The translations under genes and the position numbers were made by a program. Positions 54,145 to 63,085 of a stretch of DNA of 64,000 nt are shown piece after piece. Positions within the stretch are counted from its first letter, which is position 1, and every line of letters starts with the position of its first letter. Source of the DNA: Mucilaginibacter gilvus (lineage in GTDB: Bacteria; Bacteroidota; Bacteroidia; Sphingobacteriales; Sphingobacteriaceae); NCBI RefSeq assembly GCF_004054195.1, contig NZ_SBIW01000004.1:1-64000 (forward strand), in the 5' to 3' direction. The notes beneath the pieces were generated by a model. That model worked only from the letters and a program-made list of their open reading frames with translations. It did not search any database and was not told the DNA's origin.

Positions 54145-54219
54145 CCTTCCATTGATTAGTTTAATTTCTTAAGAGATGGCTACGCCTTATCCGTAAACTA
54201 TCTGCATTTTCTCTTCAGC

Positions 54220-54408
54220 ATGAAAAAATTAAGGAAAATAATGCGGCTTTGCGGGCTTGTGTTGTTTTTACTATTGGCTGTTGGGGGAGTATCCCTTACA
54301 GGCGCAGCCCCAACAAGGCCACAAAATCGCGATAGCTTTTTAACAGAACAAATAGAAGACGAGCGGGAGGAAGCCGATGAGCCGCTAAACGAAAATTTCT
54401 ACCAATAA
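54220..54408 (+). CDS. Small exported acidic protein
   Basis: A 62-residue product with a basic start (MKKLRKIMRLCG), a hydrophobic helix (LVLFLLLAVGGVSLTGAAP), and an acidic mature tail ending in EPLNENFYQ. The layout of signal peptide plus short charged peptide suggests a secreted or periplasmic small protein. I have an impression of similar short proteins in Mucilaginibacter but no name. A strong terminator palindrome follows it. Confidence 0.65.
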   Translation: MKKLRKIMRLCGLVLFLLLAVGGVSLTGAAPTRPQNRDSFLTEQIEDEREEADEPLNENFYQ

Positions 54409-54412
54409 AAAA

Positions 54413-54438
54413 GCCGGTCGGTATTAATACCGACCGGC
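54413..54438. terminator. Bidirectional terminator palindrome
   Basis: A perfect 26-bp palindrome (GCCGGTCGGTATT and its reverse complement, no loop) is preceded by AAAAAA on the plus strand and followed by CTCTTG, so it gives T tracts mainly on the minus strand. It lies between convergent genes and probably ends both. Confidence 0.75.
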
Positions 54439-54459
54439 CTCTTGTTAGTTATACTGAGC

Positions 54460-54951
54460 TTAGTTGATTTCGAAAATGGTCGCTGTTATCTTTTGGTCCG
54501 GGTTGCCGGAGGTTGTAGATTTAAGTAATACCTCGGGGATGGTTACCTTAACCTTGCCACCGGTAATGGTGATATCTACATCAGTATCTACGCCAATATA
54601 GCCATACGCTTTACCGTTGCCTCCCGCCGATAATTGAAACTGTTTGTCGGTGGGTGTGCTGCCCAAGCCTATCAAGGTGTATTTACCACTTGCGGTTGGC
54701 GATGTTTTAAAAGAAAGGTTTAACGTATTTACAGCCGGGTCGGCACCAACGGGAATCTTATCTGCAAAGATAATAAGGGTTGATGGCGTCCCGCCACTTG
54801 TTAGCCCTTTGTTGGTGAAAGTAACTGTGTGCTTGGTGCCACCAAGTGTCCAGGTGTTGTCGCCGGTTGGGGTTGGGTCGCTGCTGCTTTTTGAGCAGGA
54901 GGCAGTAAGTATGATAACCGTCGTGCTCATCAGGAAGAATAATTTTTTCAT
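54460..54951 (-). CDS. Putative lipoprotein
   Basis: A 163-residue protein with a lipoprotein signal ending at TASC (MKKLFFLMSTTVIILTASCSKSSSDP), then a serine/proline spacer and a beta-rich domain with TWTLGGTKHTVTFTNKGL and SGKYTLIGLG. The cysteine would carry a lipid. It looks like a small surface protein with no assignable function. I use the ATG at 54951; upstream starts add residues before the signal. Confidence 0.8.
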   Translation of the reverse strand: MKKLFFLMSTTVIILTASCSKSSSDPTPTGDNTWTLGGTKHTVTFTNKGLTSGGTPSTLIIFADKIPVGADPAVNTLNLSFKTSPTASGKYTLIGLGSTPTDKQFQLSAGGNGKAYGYIGVDTDVDITITGGKVKVTIPEVLLKSTTSGNPDQKITATIFEIN

Positions 54952-55273
54952 GGTTTTTGGTTTAAGGGTTGCTTGTTCTACAATACAAAAAACCGCGTTT
55001 TGCACTACGCCTTCAATAACGCATATGTAGTATTTTACGGGCAAAATGTTCTTTAATTATTAAATATTGCGTTTATAGATCTATATTTAACACATTGATT
55101 ATTAAAAAGAACCAAAACAATGAGCAGCCATTATTTAACCTTTTAAGGATTATAACCTTTGGCGCATGCTGTTTTTTGTTGCCCCGGCCTCTTGGCCAAA
55201 AAGATAATCTGTTAAACGCTTTTTTACGCCGATTCGGTAGGGTTGAACAGTCTGATTATCGAAGGGAGAAAAC

Positions 55274-55405
55274 ATGGAAGACGAATTTGGCGGCATTGGC
55301 CTAAAAAACATAGGCAGCCGCATGGAATACCTGAAAGGCACGGTTGATTATCTTTCGGCAAGGAATAAGGGGACAACCGTAAAGGTTTGGGTGCCGGTGA
55401 TGTAA
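55274..55405 (+). pseudogene. Histidine kinase C-terminal remnant
   Basis: This short frame, read from an internal ATG, translates to FGGIGLKNIGSRMEYLKGTV followed by ARNKGTTVKVWVPV, which is the G2 box and end of a HATPase domain. Upstream, the frame is broken by a TGA and the usual DNGxGF box is missing, although LIIEG and NMEDE fragments in different frames suggest a deletion. It is the tail of a lost kinase. It lies between a lipoprotein and the convergent TPR kinase gene. Confidence 0.7.
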
Positions 55406-55426
55406 TAAAAAGGCCTTCGGTTAAAA

Positions 55427-57661
55427 CTAAGCCGGCACCCTTTTTTCAACCGATAGCTTATGCGCCGGTATAGTGAACGAAAATTCTGTGCCTACACCGG
55501 GCTCGCTGGTTAACCATATTTTGCCGTTACATTTTTCTACCAAATCCTTACAAAATAGTAAACCCATGCCGGTACCCAACTCATTATTGGTGCCGGTTTT
55601 GCTATCTACCTTGCTTTTAAACAGCTTTTCGGCCTGATCTGCGGGCATCCCCATGCCGGTATCTTTTATGCGCACCAAAACGGTATCGTCATCCTGCACA
55701 TCCGAGAATACTTCAATAGAATCGCCCTTGCCGGTAAATTTAATGGCGTTGGTAATAAGATTGCGGAGAACGATGCGGATGGAATTTGGATCGGCAGATG
55801 CCGACAGGCCTTTTGCAACATGGTCTATCAGCTTCACGCCTTTTTGTTCGGCGGCATCCTGGTAGTTTTCAACCTCGTACCGCACAACATCCTTTAACGA
55901 AAACGTGGTTACCGAACTTACAAAGCTCTCCATCTGGCTGTTGATCCAAAAGAGCAGCGTATCCAGGAAATCTGATGTGTACTCCAGTTTTTTCAATACG
56001 CCAGGGATCATATCCAGCATTTCCTCATGGGTAATGGTATCATCCTGCAACAGGTCGAACATTCCGCGCAACGTACTTAACGGCGCGCGAAGATCATGCG
56101 CTAAGATGGAGATGAGCCTGTCCTTTAGTTTATTCAGGTCGTTTAGTTTATAGGTTTGCTCGTCAAGGCTTGCCTTTTGCTGCAGCACTTCAAAATTCTT
56201 TTCTTCCAGCTTTGCGTTTATCTGTTGCTGCTTGCGCCGCTGCATGTAATAATTTACCAGTATGATCACCATCGCAAGGATGATAATCCCAAAAATGATA
56301 TTGATAGAGCGCTGGCTGGCGATTTTTTGCCGGTATAGCAGGGTTTCTTCGCGTTGCTGTTCCTGCAACTGATGTTCTTTAGTCGCAAAATCGAGGTCGT
56401 AATTATAAGAGGTTAGTTTCTGTATGCTCTCGTTATCCTTCAGTTTGGATTTCATATCCATATACTGATTGAGGTAAGCGTAGGCGTCCTCAAATTTACC
56501 CAGGCCGGCCAGCGTTTTGCTCAGCTGTAACGATGCATTGGCCCTAACCGATAAATTACCTAACTGAACAGCCAGCGCCTGCCCCGACAAAGCGTGTTGG
56601 TATGCTTTACTGTATTCTTTTTGCAAATTATACGCCGTAGACAAGCCGATAAGGGCGTATGCTTGGTTATAAACGTATTTATATTTTTTAGATAATTGTA
56701 TAGCGGTATCCAGGTAGTTAATGGCAAGCGGCCCCTTCCCTTGGTAAGCGTAGCAAAGGCCCAGGTCGGTATAAAGAGAGCATAGCCCATCAATATCCTC
56801 CTGGCTTTTGGCAACCTTTAGCGAGCTGGACAAGTAACCAATTGCCTTACCGTATTCTTTTTGCGCCAAAAGCACTTCACCAATGTTTTCGTTTACGGTA
56901 GCTATGGCCTGGTAGTTTTTTGTCCCCTGAAAAAGGTTTAGCGCTTTCTGATAATGCTCGAGCGCCTTGGGGTAAACCTCCATGTTTTGCAGCACCAGGC
57001 CGATATCGTTATACAATTCGGCCGACGGGCCGCTGTAATGGTTTTTAACCGCTATAAACAACCCTTTATAATAAAAATCGAGCGCTTTGGATAGCTCTCC
57101 CTGACTATAGTAAACAACTCCTATATTTTTATAGTTATCGGCGAGTGCCTTTTCATCCTTAATACGCAGGTTGATGCGTAACCCCAGATTTAAGTAAACC
57201 AGTGCTTGCTTATAATCGGCAAGCAGGGTGTACATTCGCCCAAGCGACACATAGCACATGCTAAGCCCTTTGTCGTTTTTCAGTCGCTTAAATATCCCGA
57301 TAGCTTCATCAAAGTTTTGCTGCGCTTTTTCAGACCGACCCTTAAAATAGTTCACGTGGCCGGTTTGCAGCAGGCCATTGGCTATACCTTCGTCGTACTT
57401 TATTTTGCGTGCCAGTTCAATCCCTTTTTGGCCATAGTAATAGGCGCTGTCCGGGTTCGATTGGAAATAATCTGCCGCAAGTTTATTCATCCGGTTTATG
57501 GTAACCGTATCCGTTGCCGCCTGGCCATCTAAAGAAATACCTATTAAATTTTTTATGCTATCCACATGAGGATTGCGCACCCCAGCAAAAAGCGAAGTAC
57601 TGGTAAGCGAGCATATAAAGGCAACACCAAGCTTTACCTGGCGTATATGTTTGAGGGGCAT
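55427..57661 (-). CDS. TPR-containing sensor histidine kinase
   Basis: A 744-residue sensor. An N-terminal signal-like segment (MPLKHIRQVKLGVAFIC) is followed by tetratricopeptide repeats across about residues 50-430 (repeated A-x-x-Y-x-x-G motifs such as ALVYLNLGLRINL and AIGYLSSSLKVAK), then a membrane helix near 455-475 (RSINIIFGIIILAMVIILVN). A coiled coil leads to HisKA (ILAHDLRAPLSTLRGMF, phospho-His near 520) and an HATPase ending with FCKDLVEKCNGKIWLTSEPG. No response regulator is adjacent. Confidence 0.92.
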   Translation of the reverse strand: MPLKHIRQVKLGVAFICSLTSTSLFAGVRNPHVDSIKNLIGISLDGQAATDTVTINRMNKLAADYFQSNPDSAYYYGQKGIELARKIKYDEGIANGLLQTGHVNYFKGRSEKAQQNFDEAIGIFKRLKNDKGLSMCYVSLGRMYTLLADYKQALVYLNLGLRINLRIKDEKALADNYKNIGVVYYSQGELSKALDFYYKGLFIAVKNHYSGPSAELYNDIGLVLQNMEVYPKALEHYQKALNLFQGTKNYQAIATVNENIGEVLLAQKEYGKAIGYLSSSLKVAKSQEDIDGLCSLYTDLGLCYAYQGKGPLAINYLDTAIQLSKKYKYVYNQAYALIGLSTAYNLQKEYSKAYQHALSGQALAVQLGNLSVRANASLQLSKTLAGLGKFEDAYAYLNQYMDMKSKLKDNESIQKLTSYNYDLDFATKEHQLQEQQREETLLYRQKIASQRSINIIFGIIILAMVIILVNYYMQRRKQQQINAKLEEKNFEVLQQKASLDEQTYKLNDLNKLKDRLISILAHDLRAPLSTLRGMFDLLQDDTITHEEMLDMIPGVLKKLEYTSDFLDTLLFWINSQMESFVSSVTTFSLKDVVRYEVENYQDAAEQKGVKLIDHVAKGLSASADPNSIRIVLRNLITNAIKFTGKGDSIEVFSDVQDDDTVLVRIKDTGMGMPADQAEKLFKSKVDSKTGTNNELGTGMGLLFCKDLVEKCNGKIWLTSEPGVGTEFSFTIPAHKLSVEKRVPA

Positions 57662-57779
57662 GTATTTAATTTAACTCCGATTGCTTGTTTTTATACGAAA
57701 AATACAGCTGAAAAAGTTTCCGATAAGGTAAATAAAAAAATGCAATATTAAGCCATTCGGTCAAAAATTGCTAAAAACC

Positions 57780-59270
57780 CTATCTATTAGCCATGTTCCA
57801 GAGCGTTGTAAAGGCCAGCTGCGTTTGTTTGGTAAGCAAAGCATAGTTTATTTTATCGGGGGTATCGGTTGGTTTGTGATAATCGGAACAAAACCCGCAA
57901 TCTATCCTTATAAAGGGTACGCCCTTTAAATAAAACGGGTACTGGTCCGAACCTGTTAGCCTTCTCATCATATATTTGGGATTCTCATAATAAGTATCCA
58001 GGGTAAGCTTGGTGGAGGCATCATTGGCTGTGTAAAGCGCTTCGCGCAGGCCCCGGTTTAGTGTGTCTTTTACCAATATGTATGCATAGTTGGCGCTATC
58101 CGGCATATTATGATTTAAGTGGATGGTATCCGGGCGGCCAAACATATCAATATTTAAAACCCCATAGGTTTTTTTCATACTGTATAGAGGATGGTCTACG
58201 TACCATGCCGATCCTAACAATCCCCGCTCTTCGCCCGTGAACGACGCAAAAACAATGGTGCGCCTGGGTTTCAGTCCCTGTTCAACGGCGCGGGTCATCA
58301 TTGCCGCAACCTCCATTATAGCTACGGTTCCGCTTGCATTATCCACCGCACCGTAATAAACTTCTTTTCCGTTTACCCCGTCGTGGTCGTGATGGGCGGA
58401 TATCACAACCGAAGCCAGCGAAGTATCGCTGCCTTGTATAACACCTATTACGTTGGGCGCATGGGTTTCTTTAAATTGTATTTGCGCTCGCACCGTTAGC
58501 CGGGTTTGTATGTCGAAGTATGGTTTATCTCCGGTGTTCAGCACATTGGCGTCTTCATCAACAATCAAATTATCGGCAGCCAGCATTTCGCGCAAGCGCT
58601 GTGGCGTTAAATTAACTTCGGGCAGGGGCTGCACTTGTGGCGGATTACCATCGTATGGCTGTACATATTGCGGTAAAAAACGGCGGGCCTTTTGCCTGTC
58701 AATTATTTTATTGAAGAAAGGGCCACTCCAGGCAACCATCAACGCCCCGCGCCTTTTCAATACCATCTCCATGCTGTCTAATCCTTTTGCGATAAAAGCG
58801 CGGGCAAGTGTCGTATTAAAAAAAATCGCCTTTTCTCTAACCTCCATCTTCGGCAGATCGCGGTAAAACGCCTCAATGCTGTTATGCATTACATACAAAA
58901 CCGGCACGTTTTTCAGATCGGTTGGTTCGGTAAGGAACATCTGCCAGCCGTCCAGGTAATCATATCTTTTGTTATTGATAGTAAGGGCGGCCCTGTTTAT
59001 TTTTTGTACAGCCGTTATGGATTGAAAGTAGGACAGCCCTTTGTTATATGGCGCCTGTACGCCATTTTGCTTATACCATTCAGCTATATATTTTGCCGTG
59101 AGTGTATCCCCGCGGCTGCCCATTAACCGGCCCTGCAGCTTGCTACTTGCCAGGTAATACAGATTTTTTTTGAGGTTGACTGTTGAACAGCTGCTGGTAA
59201 TATTTTCTATAGATTTTTGCTGGGCCATACAGGCCGTGCCGCAAAGCAAGAGTAACGTTAATAAGCGCAT
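57780..59270 (-). CDS. Secreted M28-family peptidase
   Basis: A 496-residue exported zinc peptidase, signal peptide MRLLTLLLLCGTACMAQQ. The catalytic region has SAHHDHDG (His ligand at 293-294), GAVDNASG (D310), SFTGEERGLLGS (E347-E348) and CSDYHKPTDTPDKI (late His). A protease-associated-like insertion precedes the catalytic core. This arrangement differs from the other M28 gene at 7734, which has an FN3-like tail, so the two are different subgroups. Confidence 0.92.
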   Translation of the reverse strand: MRLLTLLLLCGTACMAQQKSIENITSSCSTVNLKKNLYYLASSKLQGRLMGSRGDTLTAKYIAEWYKQNGVQAPYNKGLSYFQSITAVQKINRAALTINNKRYDYLDGWQMFLTEPTDLKNVPVLYVMHNSIEAFYRDLPKMEVREKAIFFNTTLARAFIAKGLDSMEMVLKRRGALMVAWSGPFFNKIIDRQKARRFLPQYVQPYDGNPPQVQPLPEVNLTPQRLREMLAADNLIVDEDANVLNTGDKPYFDIQTRLTVRAQIQFKETHAPNVIGVIQGSDTSLASVVISAHHDHDGVNGKEVYYGAVDNASGTVAIMEVAAMMTRAVEQGLKPRRTIVFASFTGEERGLLGSAWYVDHPLYSMKKTYGVLNIDMFGRPDTIHLNHNMPDSANYAYILVKDTLNRGLREALYTANDASTKLTLDTYYENPKYMMRRLTGSDQYPFYLKGVPFIRIDCGFCSDYHKPTDTPDKINYALLTKQTQLAFTTLWNMANR

Positions 59271-59521
59271 TTACAAAATGGTGGGCAGTGTTTTAATAAT
59301 GAGATAGTTGTGCTGCTAATTTATTAAAAGATTTTTAAAATCCTAACCCCCCCGCAAAATCGCGAACCTCACGGTACGTCCTTTTACTAATCACCATTTA
59401 CCGGCAATAGCGTCGCGGCTTTTTGTTAGGAGCCTAAGTTAGTTTGGGCCGGGGTAAAACTTTATGCCGTTTTGTTAGTTAAGCTTTATTGTTAACTAAT
59501 TTGATATCAAAAACATACATT

Positions 59522-60382
59522 ATGAAACTTTACGTAATTATCCCCGCGTTGCTAATTGTGGCAGCAATGACACAAAGTTGTGTCAGCTCTAAAAAATATA
59601 AAGAACTGCAAACCAATTATAGTTTATTGGATAGCAATAACCGCGACCTTAAAACCAAATACCTAACCAGCGAACAAAACCTTGCGGTACGCACAGGCCG
59701 TGTAGTAAGCTTGGAAGAACAGCTGGCATCTGAAAGGACAAACGCCAAACAATTGCAGGCCGCGTTGGATAAATGTTTAACATCCGGTAGCCAAGGTAAT
59801 GTTAACATCTCTAAACTGGTTGATGAGATCAATAGCTCTAACCGTTACATACAACAGTTAGTAAATGCCAAAAACAAAAGCGACTCGCTCAATATGGTTC
59901 TTACCAACAACCTCACCCGTTCGCTTAGCCAAACAGAGGCGCAGGGTGTTGATGTACAAGTGTTGAAAGGTGTGGTTTATATTTCCTTATCAGATAACAT
60001 GCTTTACAAATCGGGCAGTTACGAAGTATCCGACCAAGCCGGCGCTACGCTGAGCAAAATTGCCAAGATTATTAAAGATTACAGCACTTACGACGTGTTG
60101 ATAGAAGGTAACACCGATAACGTGCCTATTACGCAGAAAAACATCCGCAACAACTGGGATTTGAGTGCATTGCGTGCATCATCGGTAGTAATGGCACTGC
60201 AAACCACTTACCAGGTAGACCCGAAACGTTTGACCGCAGGCGGCCGTGGCGAGTATAACCCCATTGCCGATAACGCTTCAGAGGCCGGCAAGGTTAAAAA
60301 CAGGCGCACACAAATTATCATTACACCAAAACTCGATCAGTTTATGGAGCTGATAAATAAAGCGCCGGAAAAACAGAAGTAA
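59522..60382 (+). CDS. OmpA-family lipoprotein
   Basis: A 286-residue outer-membrane protein. The lipobox is TQSC (about residue 17-20), followed by a coiled-coil region of about residues 30-130 (LKTKYLTSEQNLAVRTGRVVSLEEQLASERT and others) and a C-terminal OmpA peptidoglycan-binding domain: DVLIEGNTDNVPITQKNIRNNWDLSALRASSVV, RLTAGGRGEYNPIADNASEAGKVKNRRTQIIITP. I use the ATG at 59522. It anchors the envelope to the peptidoglycan. A strong terminator follows. Confidence 0.93.
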   Translation: MKLYVIIPALLIVAAMTQSCVSSKKYKELQTNYSLLDSNNRDLKTKYLTSEQNLAVRTGRVVSLEEQLASERTNAKQLQAALDKCLTSGSQGNVNISKLVDEINSSNRYIQQLVNAKNKSDSLNMVLTNNLTRSLSQTEAQGVDVQVLKGVVYISLSDNMLYKSGSYEVSDQAGATLSKIAKIIKDYSTYDVLIEGNTDNVPITQKNIRNNWDLSALRASSVVMALQTTYQVDPKRLTAGGRGEYNPIADNASEAGKVKNRRTQIIITPKLDQFMELINKAPEKQK

Positions 60383-60403
60383 TAGATAAATAATTGTTAA
60401 ACG

Positions 60404-60433
60404 AAAGGCGAACCCGGATGGGTTCGCCTTTTT
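60404..60433 (+). terminator. Terminator after the OmpA gene
   Basis: AAAGGCGAACCC and GGGTTCGCCTTT form a stem of about 12 bp with a 4-nt loop, followed by TTTTT. Confidence 0.88.
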
Positions 60434-60634
60434 TTAATATGTACCCATCCAAGCGCTCCTTAATTATTCCTCTTGGGGGGCTATTGCCAATTCCGCTTTC
60501 TGCCAATATTACCTATTTAATAGTCCGTAAACAGCTTTATAAATAACATTCCCATTTGTTATATTCGGAACGTTATAAAGTTGTGTGCAAATTGAATACG
60601 CCCAATGGCTTATTTGGGTATTTGAATAGAAAAT

Positions 60635-61378
60635 ATGTATCTAAATAAAAAAGTTGTTGTTGTTTTACCCTCGTACAACGCCTCGGCAACATTAAAACAA
60701 ACCTACAGTGAAATTCCTTTCGACCTGGTGGACGACGTTGTGCTGGTTGATGATAAAAGCTATGATAACACTGTTGAGATAGCAAGAAGCCTTGGAATAA
60801 ACCATATTGTTGTTCATGATGTAAACCGGGGTTATGGCGGAAATCAGAAGTCTTGCTATGATAAAGCCCTGGCTTTGAATGCCGATATTATAGTAATGCT
60901 GCATCCCGACTATCAATACTCGCCAAAATTAGTTAGGGCTATGGTATCTGTTATTGGAGAAGGGCTGTACGAGGTGATGTTTGGTTCCCGTATCCTTGGG
61001 AAAGGGGCGCTTAAAGGCGGCATGCCGATGTATAAATATTTAGCAAACCGGGTGCTAACCCTTGCTCAGAATATTTTGATGAATCAAAAACTTTCTGAGT
61101 ATCACACGGGCTACCGGGCTTACTCTTCCGCGGTTTTAAAAGCAATCCCCTATCACAAAAATTCCGACGATTTTGTTTTCGACAACCAGGTAGTTGCACA
61201 GATTTTTTACGCCCAATTTGAAATAGGGGAAATTACTTGTCCTACAAAATACTTTGAAGGAGCTTCTTCTATCAGTTTTTCGCGAAGCGTATCCTATGGT
61301 TTGGGTGTATTGGGGGTTTCATTCAGGTATTTCCTAACTAAAATAAAGCTGTATAAATGGAATCTGTTAACGTTTTAA
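60635..61378 (+). CDS. Glycosyltransferase family 2 (DPM1-like)
   Basis: A 247-residue GT-A glycosyltransferase. The start VVVVLPSYNASATLKQTYSE, the metal-binding VLVDDKSYDNT, and GGNQKSCYDKALALNADIIVMLHPDYQYSP are typical of dolichyl-phosphate-mannose-synthase-like enzymes. A C-terminal helix near FRYFLTKIKLYKW may touch the membrane. It likely transfers a sugar to a lipid carrier. The next gene begins 1 nt after its stop, and both probably act together. Confidence 0.92.
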   Translation: MYLNKKVVVVLPSYNASATLKQTYSEIPFDLVDDVVLVDDKSYDNTVEIARSLGINHIVVHDVNRGYGGNQKSCYDKALALNADIIVMLHPDYQYSPKLVRAMVSVIGEGLYEVMFGSRILGKGALKGGMPMYKYLANRVLTLAQNILMNQKLSEYHTGYRAYSSAVLKAIPYHKNSDDFVFDNQVVAQIFYAQFEIGEITCPTKYFEGASSISFSRSVSYGLGVLGVSFRYFLTKIKLYKWNLLTF

Positions 61379-61379
61379 A

Positions 61380-62693
61380 ATGACTCATATTAAACCTAAA
61401 GCGGTTTTAATTACTATTGCTGTTATATGCATTGTTTCCATAGCGGCGATCATTATTACCCAAAGCCGGGGCATGTTATATGATGAGGCCTACTTTATAC
61501 CCAATATTCATCTTATAACGCACACGGGGCTAACAACAGATTTTCTCTTAAAACTCACCGGCTCGCCGGGGCCAACCTATGCCGTAATACATGGCATGCT
61601 TACCGGGATTACCCACTTTAGTATCCTGGGCATCAGGCTCACAAACTTCGGGTTGTTTTTGCTGCTTCTTTGTTTTATATATTTAAATGCTAAGCTATTA
61701 AATGCCGAATCTCCGGTTATCGTTTCTGTCAATTTTGTTTTTGTGCCTATTGTTTGGGTGGTGTGTGGCCTGGCATTAACAGAGACCCCCACTATGCTTT
61801 GCGCAATGGTGAGTTTATACTTTATGCTGCTCTGCCTTAAAGGGACCTTACCCTTGCTACCGAGGATAGCGTTGGCTATTTTGGCCGGAGTATTTTTGTC
61901 TTTCGCTATACTTGGCCGTTCCTTTTTCCTGATAGTTGTATTGGCTTTTTTGGCGTGCATAATTGTAAACTATCTTATAACCAAGTTTGATAGCCACAAC
62001 ATTACCCCCTCTAAAAAGCCCACGATAGTTATTAATAAAACATATACTCCTTTGCTGTTAAGCCTTTTCTTTATCTTCTCAATACTGTTACCTATTCGTG
62101 TTTTTATGATCTGGAGAGCTTTGGCTCCCCCTACAGAAACAGCGATAGTTGGTGCCAATAACCTATCGCTTGTGCCATGGTATGGTATGCTTTCTTTTTG
62201 CTACTGTGGCTTTGTAACCATTATACTGGCTCCTAAATGGTTTGTAATAGATAAAAAAACCATCGTTGCTACATTTGTTGTTAGTCTGGTCTTTCTGGTC
62301 TTTAATATTTATAACGGTTATTTTGAGTTCGCGCCATTTTTAAGTGCCGCGGGCAGGTTCTTAAACGCCGAAATGTTTTCCTGGTATCAGCGGGCAATAC
62401 CGGCGCTGGTTGTTTTTTTATCGTTCCAGTTCTTACTATCCTCCCTTATCCGGTTGTGGGAAAACAGGCACGATCCTATTGTTATATATATCGGGCTAAC
62501 CGTGCTGTTTATTGCCATTTCGGCCATAAAAGTAAAGGTGCAATTCTCAAGCCGTTACGTGGCCCAGATTGTTCCATACTTTCTGTTGCTGTTTATCCCC
62601 TATGAAAAAAACGATTGGCAAAAAGTTGTCCGGGTATCTGTCGGTTCAGCCTTAGGGTTCTTGTCGCTGTATTTCTATTACCACACGGGGTAA
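61380..62693 (+). CDS. Multi-TM membrane glycosyltransferase-like protein
   Basis: A 437-residue protein with about ten hydrophobic segments. The first periplasmic loop has MLYDEAYFIPNIHLITHTG, with an acidic DE pair that resembles the GT-C (ArnT/PMT-type) active-site loop, but the usual signature is not fully clear. It may use the lipid-linked sugar made by the GT2 enzyme one base upstream. Function inferred from context; I cannot name the family with confidence. Confidence 0.7.
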   Translation: MTHIKPKAVLITIAVICIVSIAAIIITQSRGMLYDEAYFIPNIHLITHTGLTTDFLLKLTGSPGPTYAVIHGMLTGITHFSILGIRLTNFGLFLLLLCFIYLNAKLLNAESPVIVSVNFVFVPIVWVVCGLALTETPTMLCAMVSLYFMLLCLKGTLPLLPRIALAILAGVFLSFAILGRSFFLIVVLAFLACIIVNYLITKFDSHNITPSKKPTIVINKTYTPLLLSLFFIFSILLPIRVFMIWRALAPPTETAIVGANNLSLVPWYGMLSFCYCGFVTIILAPKWFVIDKKTIVATFVVSLVFLVFNIYNGYFEFAPFLSAAGRFLNAEMFSWYQRAIPALVVFLSFQFLLSSLIRLWENRHDPIVIYIGLTVLFIAISAIKVKVQFSSRYVAQIVPYFLLLFIPYEKNDWQKVVRVSVGSALGFLSLYFYYHTG

Positions 62694-62717
62694 GTCGTGC
62701 AGAGCAATAATAACTAG

Positions 62718-62754
62718 CAAAAAAACAAGCCCTCAATCTTTCGATCAAAGGCTT
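62718..62754 (-). terminator. Terminator-like hairpin after tRNA-Pro
   Basis: On the minus strand AAGCC...GGCTT with inner ATC/GAT pairs around GAAA is followed by GTTTTTTT. It lies 14 nt past the tRNA 3' end. Confidence 0.55.
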
Positions 62755-62767
62755 TCCGATTTATATG

Positions 62768-62841
62768 TCGGGATGAGAAGATTCGAACTTCCGACCTCCA
62801 GCACCCCATGCTGGCGCGATACCGGGCTACGCTACATCCCG
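62768..62841 (-). tRNA. tRNA-Pro (GGG)
   Basis: The minus strand gives a 74-nt cloverleaf: acceptor CGGGATG/CATCCCG, anticodon stem CCAGC/GCTGG around loop ATGGGGT, anticodon GGG, and T-loop TTCGAAT. The discriminator is A. GGG reads proline codons CCC and CCU. CCA is not encoded. Confidence 0.95.
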
Positions 62842-63085
62842 AACAATTGGGCTGCAAATATATAATCTGGCTAAAATAAAAACAATGCGTTTGCCCCCAT
62901 TATTTACAGTTATATTCAAATTTATACCCGTAAATGTTTTCAATGTTCACGGTTTCCGTCATGGCAACAACGTTTCCCGAATCAGTTGTTTATGCAATGT
63001 ACCGGGCATGTCACAAAAAAGTCTTTTACATATTAATTAAACTGTATTTTCGTTTTATCCGATACATTGGTAGCTTAGCCATTTT

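Noticed and set aside
55095..55304. Open frame upstream of the kinase remnant
   Set aside because: It starts in AT-rich intergenic DNA and ends in another frame of the kinase remnant, so it is not a separate gene.
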